A stretch of DNA of 64,000 bases from Tubulanus polymorphus (Eukaryota > Nemertea > Palaeonemertea > Tubulaniformes > Tubulanidae): NCBI RefSeq assembly GCF_964204645.1, contig NC_134030.1, forward strand, positions 11,344,278 through 11,408,277. Reading direction: 5' to 3'. Below the pieces are notes generated by a model. The model was not told where the DNA came from. It saw only the letters and a program-made list of their open reading frames with translations, and ran no database searches. This document shows, one piece after another, positions 34,866 to 64,000 of this stretch (its first letter is position 1; each line of letters starts with the position of its first letter). Made by a program: the position numbers and the translations under genes.

Positions 34866-35625
34866 TATGCATTTTGCAATTGATTGTGGTAACAAAATAT
34901 GTATTGGTACAAATATAATATAGAATTACTAAGATATTGTATTATTCAACACCCCCTGGTGGCCATATACAAAAACCAATGAACTTGAAACTCACCACAA
35001 ACATAGAACACTTTTTAAGCTACAACCTTCCAATTCATTGTTGTAACAAAATATGCCTAGGTATCAATAAAATGTGGAAAAACTTTTTTTCCACCTACAG
35101 AGGAGTACTAATAACAGATGGCCGCCAATTGCGTCATAATTGGCTGATCAAAAATACCTGTCTCAGGTATAAAACATCCCTTTCCAAAGAATACCCATAT
35201 GCAATTGCAATGAGAAGTGGCAAACCAGTAGGAAGCTACAGGACTCAGATTTCGGGGCAAAATTAACGTTTTGAGGCACTTAAAAGGTCCTAGGACGACC
35301 ATCTTGAGTCCGATCGACCCAATTGTATACGAAAGATCAAGGTAATTGATCAAGGCGTCTTCAAAATTTCCCTCAAAAAGTTCAAAAACGTGTAAAAAGT
35401 GCTGATTTTGGCGAACAACAATGGCTGCCAGTCAGCCGTCTTGATTCTGACAGGGCCAGTTTTTGGGCTGAAGATGTGTCTAGGGTAGATACATGTATCA
35501 ACCAAATATCAAGACATTACCTTGAAGCGTCTTCAAAACTTCCCAAAACAACTGGATTCCATCTACGGACGGAAGAAAAGTGAACGCAATAGCCCCGCTG
35601 GGACTTAAGTCCCAAGTGGGCTAAG
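34866..35625 (+). mobile_element. Family A element, copy A3
   Basis: Starts within a core unit, with ACCCCCTGGTGGCCAT at 34951, and extends through the whole 3' half to the terminal hairpin (TAGCCCCGCTGGGACTT, then AAGTCCCAAGTGGGCTAAG). The 5' hairpin is absent. Confidence 0.85.
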
Positions 35626-35631
35626 AATATT

Positions 35632-35900
35632 CAAATAAAATTCATATGATATCACATATCAGAGGGTGGCTGGATATTGAGTCTTGGAAACGAAACCCCT
35701 TCCAATGTATGGCCGCGGAAACTAAAACACCGGGGTGTTATTAGATCGTTTTAAATCCTGGAATTTACCACTACAATATTCAAAACTTGACCTATACTTG
35801 CTGCTTAGTATTTTCAGGTGACAAGAAATAACAATTTACTACAAATTCTATCAAACAGAAAACACAGCGCTCATCTTCTGCTACGACGATTATTCAGCCT
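35632..35900 (+). repeat. Dispersed repeat K, copy 1 (5' block)
   Basis: Matches 42285-42545 over its length: TTCAAATAAAATTCATATGA, AGAGGGTGGCT, TCTTCCAATG-like text, TAAATCCTGGAATT, CTGCTTAGTATTTT, ACAAATTCTATCAAA and GAAAACACAGCGCTCATCTT. It directly follows family A copy A3. Function unknown. Confidence 0.75.
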
Positions 35901-36089
35901 GTTATCATTATTACCAAACGTGCACGCGCAAAGCAGCGTTACCGCATCACCATGTAGTAGTCTGTATGAGCGTGTGTTTGGGTGTGGCAGGGAAGTTTCC
36001 CTGGTGTGTGTTAAAGTCTAGTATTAAGCACTCCCGCGCACGTGGAGCCTTGCGTAGTGAACGTCCGCTTCATCATAATCGTGCGGGAT

Positions 36090-36362
36090 CTTATAATAGT
36101 TGTATAGTTAACTATTCTACTATTGTACTCCCCTATTCTACTATCCTTTCATTTCTTTTAGAATAGTTAAATATTCTACTATTCTACTATTCTACTTCCC
36201 TATTCTACTATCCTTTCATTTATTTTAGAAGAGTTAACTATTCTACTATTCTATCATTCTACTCCCCTTTAGAATAGTTAACTATTAAATAAACTAGAAT
36301 AGTATTTAGAAGGTTAGGGTTAAAAGGGTTAGGGTTTAGAGGGTTAGGATTTAGGGGGTAGA
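36090..36362 (+). repeat. TTCTACTA tract followed by telomere-like GGTTAGGG repeats
   Basis: 36100-36290 is a degenerate array of CTATTCTACTATTCTACT and TAGAATAGTTAACTATT, partly self-complementary. Then 36310-36362 reads GGTTAGGGTTAAAAGGGTTA, GGGTTTAGAGGGTTAGG and similar, a degenerate match to the animal telomere unit TTAGGG. Confidence 0.6.
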
Positions 36363-36707
36363 GTTTTTTTTTTTATCTTAAAAATAGGGATTGTCCCTTT
36401 TGTTTATTTGGTTTGTAAATTTCGTTAGATTTTTTGATTGAGTGTCCCTTACAGACCCACCACACCTGACGGGAGCGAAACCGGGGGTTTGATTTTGAAA
36501 TCGGAAACCGAAGTACAGATATAGTTGTGTGATCGGCGGTCTAATTTACAGAAGAATTTACAAATTTTTTAATCGAAGTACATAATTGGAAATTCGGTTC
36601 CGGTTCATTCAAACAATCTTCCAACCAGTCTGAACCGGCAAGCGACTGATTGGGGTGAATTTTTCTGGCTGCCTAATTTATTACATAAAAATTTTGGGAA
36701 TAGCTAA

Positions 36708-36961
36708 TTACAAGGTTGAAGATCATCGTCATGTCTTCAATGGCGTCGATTTAAGTCGTTTAACCCGAGAACCAATGAAAAACATGCTCACATTAAAAAA
36801 AACGTACCGAGATTTTACATGAATTGGCTCAATGCCAACCTCATACCGCTGAAAAAGGTAAACCAAAAACTACAGTAGCGGCAAATAACCATCGCGATAT
36901 TGCAATTTACGACAAACAACGTGCAAATTTCACTGTTGTGGTGTTCAACGCATGGAAAAGA
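36708..36961 (+). pseudogene. Unrecognised coding remnant of repeat K with poly-A frameshift
   Basis: The frame reads VEDHRHVFNGVDLSRLTREP and MKNMLTLKK up to a run of eight A (36795-36802). In the next frame it continues RTEILHELAQCQPHTAEKGK and DIAIYDKQRANF. The two parts look like one protein broken in the A-run. The DNA copy at 42845-42945 preserves a related but more broken version. I do not recognise the family. An element-encoded DNA-binding or replication protein is possible. Confidence 0.4.
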
Positions 36962-37089
36962 TAAAATTTACTATTCCCGGCGCGCATTGCAAAGCGAATC
37001 TATCTGCCGACTGCGTAAGGGGCTACCGCCTCGTGAGGGGACGATAGAAAATGCACGACATGAAAATGACTGTAACGGAATATTCCTAC

Positions 37090-37475
37090 AATGAAAACAT
37101 GGGAATAATCCACTATTAGAAAATACTAGAAATGGCACAACCTGATAAAACAAGAATTGGAGAATGTAGGAACGTACACACTGGATTATGAAATAATAAT
37201 CCAATAGTGGAATATACAAGAAATACCCCTTACTGGAAAATACAGGAAATTGAAAATGTATCAATTTCCTGAATATTCCAGTTCCTGCAAAGTGTGATGC
37301 ATGTTTTTCCGGCATTTTCCAGTTCTTGTACTTTCCAGTTCTTGTTCATTATTGATGTGCACATTCTTGTATTTTCGTGTCATGCTTTTTCTAGTTCTTG
37401 TATTTTCATGTTGTTCATTTTCAGCATCCTACTGTCTATCGCTGAATGTGCACAACATGAAAATACAAGAATCCA
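37090..37475. repeat. Imperfect foldback of CAAGAA/TTCTTG words
   Basis: Left-side words (ACAAGAA, GGAAATACAGG, AACATGGG) are mirrored on the right (TTCTTGTATTTTC, CCAGTTCTTG, CATGTT). The clearest parts are a centre at 37240-37280 with CTGGAAAATACAGGAAATTG opposite its complement, and TTCTTGTATTTTCATGTTGT (from about 37395) opposite ACAACATGAAAATACAAGAA (from about 37451). Likely a foldback transposon. No frame is credible. Confidence 0.6.
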
Positions 37476-37740
37476 TTAATGATCTTTATATAGAATCTGT
37501 TTATTACTCCATGTGTAATTGTGTTATTTTATGATGCTGTGGGAAAAATTTTTCTGTTGTCTTGCGGCGTAAACATGATGAGTAAAATGAACGACAGATT
37601 CACGATGCAATTTTACTTCTATCCATTTTATTATTTACAAATGATAATTTGATATCTGATTATTATACACAAAGCATGTTTCTGTTTTTCTGTTTTTTCT
37701 ATCTTTCGATTCTTAATTTGGAACTATTCATATGAAATTT

Positions 37741-38720
37741 CTATTGGTATAAATTTATCTTCATCATAATTTCTGAACGACAGACAGGGCAGATAGCACC
37801 TCTTATCTCGATCAACCTGTCTACGCATACTGAACAGAACAGCATATGTCCACAGGGCACCAATGCAACGCGTTCCCGTGGTTCGGTCAAACAAATAACG
37901 CACATTAGTTCTTCATTTATGACGGGTTCTGCTGGCTCATTCGCACGAGGAGGATCTTCCGCAATTGGTTCCTCAGCCAACTCGGGCAAATCTTCATCAT
38001 CGAGATCATCATCGCCACTGTCATCATGAACACTTTCATTAAATTCGTTGTCCCCATCATCATTCTCATTGTCGGAATTGATGTCTTGTAGCCAGTTATC
38101 GGGGTTAGCATATCCTCCGAACGCATGTCGTGTGGCATTCAAAAATTCGACAATAGTATAATGTCCACTTGAAAGTCTTTGGGCGCACAATTTTATAACG
38201 TTATCCGTTAACACTACTTTACGTTTACGCCGTCGTCTTATTTCTAATCCACGCTGAAGACGGGAAGTTTCATTTTCCGAATCTAACGCAATTTTCTTTA
38301 GATTGTCCAAGTGAACAAATAAATTGGGATGAATACCCAACTTTTTTCTAAGGGTAGCGTGAAAACTTTCCACACCGTTGTTGGTTCTTTCGGTACAACC
38401 GTTGACTGATAAACGATTCACACCAATCCGGTTAATCCAATACCGCTCTAAATATGTGAAGAACTGGTTGAGCTGCCTACGTACAACTTCGGGGGTATCC
38501 CGTTTTATCGACTGGAGTCCCTCTGCAATCGATTCTGCAGGCAGAAGTGGCAAGCACATCGTTTTCTGTACCGTCTCGCGCAAGATTTGATCTGTACGAT
38601 AAAAAACGATCAATCAAGATTTTGAAGTCGGCGTAGAACTGCTTGTGCATAGTGGAACCATCAACCAGAAACTGAGATGTTCGGATGAACGGTTCTAATT
38701 GCGAGGACGAGGACTCTGGT
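37741..38720 (-). pseudogene. MULE-type transposase remnant fused to a RING finger
   Basis: The main 290-codon frame (37741-38613) covers the C-terminal half of a transposase of the MULE type. It has CLPLLPAESIAEGL, WINRIGVNRLSV, ERTNNGVESFHATLRKKLG and HPNLFVHLDNLKK, then a basic RRRRKRK segment, an acidic region (about residues 180-218) and a C-terminal C3HC4 RING with all eight ligands (CVIC ... PCGH ... CSVC ... CPVC). Upstream, in another frame, 38614-38720 gives RTSQFLVDGSTMHKQFYADF, the start of the MULE catalytic domain. The catalytic core between them is deleted, so it cannot transpose. The RING part remains intact. Confidence 0.8.
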
Positions 38721-39555
38721 ATATATGCGGAGAGTTTTTGTATAAAAAAACGAGAACCCATCACGACACAACATACCTTTCCTGCGTTGGAGAGTTTTGT
38801 CCAGGGACAGCAAAGATTTCCGAAAATAGACTCCGAATCATTGTAAGTATGAAAACTTGTTTCTGCTACATGGATAGAATTTTGTTCTAGAAAAGTTATT
38901 AGATATGATAACATGCACTTGTGGTTATATTATATATTTATTTTAACCAGAGGTATTGTTAGCATGGTTAGCAATATGAACATCTTATTTCGTAAGTTGT
39001 AGTCTTATTTCCTTAATACAACAATACAAATGTTACTGCGCAGTAGGGGGGCAGGGCATCTAAAGTGAACACTTATCGTAGAATATAGCCGAACCGATGG
39101 AATTTTAAAATAAACTATCAGTCAACCGACTGATGATACAACATGGTTGTTCTCGGCGTACTTAACAATGATATTTTCCTCCAATAAACAACTCTGGTAA
39201 AATTGAATAAAATGAGCTATCTTTATTGGTGATATCGTATCATGGTGGTAGCCTACCGTTTATCGTTTGATGTTTCGTGTCATCAAGAAATGGTTTTAAC
39301 TTGAGTAAAGGCGTTCCCGCACGATCACATAACTTACCTACACGGGTTTCAGTCAGGAGTAGGCCTGCCGTTCCACTGCTCTATCATTTATAAATCGGAG
39401 GTACATAATTTCATGTTTTTCTATTCAGAAGAGGCCGTTCCCCATTCTTTACTGCCAATGTCAATGCGGACATACCACTACGCGATTGCTTAACCCCCTC
39501 TCATCAACCGGATAAATAATGAGAAAAATGCGATAGAATAATCTTTTGGCCATTA
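38721..39555. other. No clear gene; one ambiguous 27-bp exon-like segment
   Basis: At 39338-39364 the minus strand shows a GTAAGTTA donor and an open phase-1 segment (LLLTETRV), but the acceptor side is poor and the frame continues open through the donor (GKLCDRAGTPLLKLKPFLD). This may be a relic of an element protein. Nothing else is recognised. Confidence 0.4.
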
Positions 39556-39760
39556 AATCAGAAATGTGGCGACGCTATCTTGTTGGGAATAATTGAAACA
39601 ATATTTTGAGTCAATTTCAGCCGTGTCTAATATTTTACGAGAACGGAGTTACAATTTGAAGCTACTATGAAAATGAGAAGAGTCGGCGCTTTTTTTACTA
39701 CGACTTCTGATCCATTTTTACTAGCATTGGATTACGTCTATGACGTCATGCAATTGTGGC
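39556..39760 (+). repeat. Dispersed repeat J, copy 1
   Basis: Matches 41737-41945: GCGACGCT, GGGAATAAT, GAGTCAATTT, GTGTCTAAT, GTTACAATTTGAA, AAATGAGAAG, TTTACTAGCATTGG. Unknown family. Confidence 0.65.
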
Positions 39761-39948
39761 TCATGTAATTATGCATCACAACTTTTAAGTTTGATTAAAG
39801 TTAAAATGGAACAATATGGAACAATAGTTTTAATACGAAATTCAAACTCATACAGTTGACACAGGCATTGTACTTTGCTGCAGAAATTTTGGTCTTAAAT
39901 TACATTTCTACGTTCAGTTCATATATATTCTAAATACAAACTTTGGGC

Positions 39949-61304
<21,356 letters not shown>

Positions 61305-61550
61305 CTTAAAGATAAATTTTGTTTTTGAAATGCATTAGTTATTGTTCTATTTTTAGTTAATCTATTAGGGGTTGGCCTATCTAGTCATTTATTCAGCGAG
61401 TCTTGAGGAAATAACTCTGCTGAAAGTGGCATTTTCAAACTGTCTGAGCAGATGATAAATGACATGAATTTTCAAAATATCCGTAAATGTACGTTCAATC
61501 GAAATCTAGAACATCCTATATTGTCACCTGGCATACTAAAAGATCAACTT

Positions 61551-61702
61551 TTTGAATGCAGTCAATTATTTGTAAGCAAAAAAAAATCAATATCATTAAC
61601 GAGGAGTCCAGGGACACCATGCTCAATTTGAATGCAGTCAATTATTTGTAAGCAAAAAAAAATCAATATCATTAACGAGGAGTCCAGGGACACCATGCTC
61701 AA
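61551..61702 (+). repeat. Exact 76-bp tandem duplication
   Basis: The block starting TTTGAATGCAGTCAATTATT and ending ACACCATGCTCAA occurs twice with period 76 and no visible differences, including identical A-runs. It covers the 5' end of family A copy A5, so it arose after that insertion and is recent, or is an assembly artefact. Confidence 0.9.
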
Positions 61703-61876
61703 TTGGGGAGTGGTTTCAAATGCTCAACAATCTAACAATTTCAAAGTTCAACGCCCCCTGGTGACCATATTCAGAAACCTTGAAATTCACCACAATCATA
61801 GAAAATATCAGCAGCTACAATTTTGTAATTGATTGTGATATCAAAATATGCCTCATTACCAATTCAATATGGAAAC
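61608..61876 (+). mobile_element. Family A element, 5' part (A5)
   Basis: GTCCAGGGACACCATGCTCA, then CAACAATCTAACAATTTC and one core unit with CGCCCCCTGGTGACCAT at 61752. It stops after the first core unit. Confidence 0.78.
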
Positions 61877-62039
61877 TAGAGTAATACCCGTGGGAAACCA
61901 CGGGTGATTTCCTTTGGCCCAGAACTGTTCAATTCATTCGCAATGGAATTAAGTCACGCCATTTAGAATCTATGTGTCCATGCCCATGGAGACCCCATGA
62001 GCTTTGATGACCTGTACCCGTAAAGACTGGGAACTATCG

Positions 62040-62222
62040 GAGGTAAACAAAATATGTACGGAGCTACACGGGACTCAAACTCCTGACCCATCAGAGGTAA
62101 ACAAAAAATATGTACAGAGCTATGCTGGACTCGAACTCTTGACGCATTGGAGGTAAACAAAATATGTACAGAACTGCGCGGGACCCATCAGGTGCAAGTC
62201 TTGTGCTCTACTAACTGGGCCA
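62040..62222 (-). repeat. tRNA-related SINE piece with triplicated B-box unit
   Basis: Minus strand: GGCCCAGTTAGTAGAGCACA and AGACTTGCACC form a tRNA-like 5' half at the high-coordinate end. A unit of about 55 bp (TCGAGTCC or degenerate forms, AGCTCTGTACATATTT, TGTTTACCTC) then follows three times (62151-62222, 62094-62150, 62040-62093). Not a tRNA gene, since no acceptor stem closes. Confidence 0.55.
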
Positions 62223-63292
62223 TAGTGACTGCATAATGATACTGTACTGAAGAATTGTTTTGATGCAGTAAGAGTCAATAATTAGAATTCCTGCTTACTG
62301 ATTGGCTGAAATTTTGTCTACCTCCGTTTGGCCCCCCTATAAATACTTTTATACCCGTTGCATTAGTTAATACAATGATTGACTACCACACAAAATTTCG
62401 AGGCCCAATTCTTCCCCATGGCGACACAATTTGATACATAGTTTCGTATTAATATATAGACTAGTGGAAAGCCCATGGAAACCACGGGTGATTTTTTTTA
62501 AATGTGGTACTTCCAACTTATTAGTTCATTGTACGCAAACTGAGTAGGAGCATTTTGTGGCCTATTATGTGGTGTGATCACCTGTGCCCATAGAGACCAT
62601 ATGGGATCTCGCGACCGACTTGACCTGTGCCTGAGGATACTGGGGCCCTTAATCACATACTGAAAATTTCTTCTTCCCATGGAGGCCCAAGGTAATAGAA
62701 CTATAGATAGAAACAAATATGTTAAGTACCAATATGATCATCTCATAATGTATATGTATGAATTCTACGCAGTACTGAAGATTTGAACACGCCTGAAACA
62801 GCACTATTGATAGCAAACAAATATGTTAAGGTCCGGCATGATCATTTCATAATGTATGAGAATTCTACGCAGCACTGCAGGTGCAGCAGGTGCAGCAGGT
62901 AACAGGTAAAAAAAAACAAAATTTTCAGTCACACACGCTAACGCCTCAGCCCAATACAATGCTGATTAGAGTTGTGAGTTTGTTGCTTTGAACCCGCAGC
63001 AGTGCCTCGTAGGTTACACTAAGTGGGTCAATTGCTTTTTTATTTACTATCATCTGTAACATTTGAAAAACCGTATCGTGACGCGGCAGCTGGGTCATAA
63101 AGGCAGCAGTAACTCGTACTGTATCAACTGACAACTCAAGTCAGTAGCCGCTATGCCAGCAGACCCATACGCCCTCTGTGAACAGTAGGAGATTACGAAA
63201 AATTTGGTAAATGGCCCACCACATAAATTCCAGAATACATTTCCATCGGAAACCACGCCCAAGCGATAAAACACGTCGAGATAATGCATAAA
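62223..63292. other. No gene recognised; one local duplication
   Basis: AAATATGTTAAG...GAATTCTACGCAG occurs twice (about 62715-62780 and 62815-62875). A minus-strand frame at 62946-63134 has protein-like composition but no domain. Exons upstream of x0 were not found here. Confidence 0.45.
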
Positions 63293-64000
63293 AATATGCA
63301 TTGGAACAAATACGATAAAGAATTACTACGATATTGTATTATTCAACGCCCCCTGGTGGCCATATACAAAAACCAATGACCTAGAAACTCACCACAATCA
63401 AAGAATACATTATAAGCTCCAACTTTCTACTTCATTGTGGTAACAAAATATGCTTAGGTATCAATAAAATGTCGAATAACTTTTTCCCACCTACGAAGTA
63501 GAACTGATAACACCAATTGCGTCATAATTGGCTGATCAAAAATACCTGTCTCAGATATAAAACATCCCTTTCCAAAGTATACCCATCAGCAATTGCGATT
63601 AGAAATGGCAAACGAGTAGGAAGTTACAGGATTCAGAATTCAGGCCAAAATTGACACTTTTGGGCACTTAAAAGGACAGACATCTTGAGTCCAATTGACC
63701 AAATTTTTGTTACGCTGATGGAAATTCAAATACATACGAAAGATCAATGTAATTGACCAAAGCACCTTCAAAATGTCCCTCAAAAAGTTCAAAAACGTGT
63801 AAAAATTGCTAGCTGATTTTGGCGAACAACAATGGCTGCCAGTAGGCCATCTTGATTCTGAAAGGGCCAGTTTTTGGGCTAAAGATGTGCCTAGGGTAGA
63901 TACATGAGTAACCGAAATATCAAGACATTACATTGAAGCATCTTCAAAACTTCCCAAAATAACTGGATTCCATCTACGGACGGACGGACGAAAAGTGAAC
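63293..64000 (+). mobile_element. Family A element, 3' part, continuing past the window (A6)
   Basis: From a core unit with CGCCCCCTGGTGGCCAT (63347) through the unique 3' half to GGACGGACGAAAAGTGAAC at the window end. The terminal hairpin would lie just outside. Confidence 0.85.

Noticed and set aside
62769-62792. 24-bp phase-1 exon candidate upstream of x0 (VFKSSVL)
   Set aside because: Lies in a locally duplicated stretch (AATTCTACGCAG twice), so the splice-like match is probably a repeat by-product.
62946-63134. 62-codon minus-strand frame (VTAAFMTQLPRHDTVFQMLQ)
   Set aside because: Composition is protein-like, but it has an in-frame stop just upstream, no recognised family and no link to the micro-exon frame.

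Overview
The window reads as nuclear DNA of a marine invertebrate animal, probably a lophotrochozoan (mollusc, annelid or relative). That placement is an inference from composition and repeat type. The DNA is AT-rich, has no operons and almost no long open frames. It is crowded with decayed retrotransposons (BEL/Pao, non-LTR LINEs), Polinton/Maverick pieces, a MULE-type transposase, tRNA-derived SINEs, MITEs, and several families of short non-autonomous elements.

The most interesting content is on the minus strand between about 39.9 and 61.3 kb. Reading splice signals by eye, I find 22 tiny exons (12 to 68 bp) flanked by good AG acceptors and GT donors. Every internal exon is a multiple of three, and every intron falls after codon base 1. 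Joined in order they give one open frame of about 300 codons ending in a stop at 39949-39951. No repeat that I can delimit overlaps any of the exons, although the introns are full of them. I do not recognise the protein. Its 5' end was not found and may lie beyond the window. A second set of three exons with the same style and phase (24479-24547, 21575-21604, 21473-21489) is either another such gene or an alternative 3' end. Because all internal exons are phase-symmetrical, any of them could be skipped without losing frame, as in micro-exon genes known from schistosomes.

Layout. 1-8 kb: repeat-derived DNA with a 168-bp inverted repeat and small hairpins. 8-9 kb: a five-unit tandem array (about 153 bp) of repeat family A. 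11-12.4 kb: a DNA transposon with long terminal inverted repeats (family E). 15.9-16.4 kb: a GC-rich MITE nested inside another inverted-repeat element. 18-20 kb: LINE, C2H2-finger and BEL/Pao remnants. 21-24.5 kb: the second micro-exon set, interrupted by family C. 26-28.2 kb: a LINE reverse transcriptase pseudogene with its 3' tail. 29-31.2 kb: families C and H. 31.5-35.6 kb: a mosaic of family A and Polinton pieces, including a nearly complete but frameshifted integrase. 35.6-39 kb: family K, foldback DNA and a MULE transposase C-terminus fused to a RING finger. 40-61.3 kb: the micro-exon gene with its repeat-laden introns. 61.5-64 kb: more family A and SINE DNA.

A second cross-cutting observation is that four families with little sequence in common (A, C, D, H) appear to share one design: a short 5' hairpin, sub-terminal sequence complementary to the 3' end, often tandem internal repeats, and a 3' hairpin followed by (C)TAA-rich sequence. 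Families A and D also carry a CTCF-like CCACCAGGGGGC motif in each repeat unit. All calls were made by reading; no alignment or database search was run.
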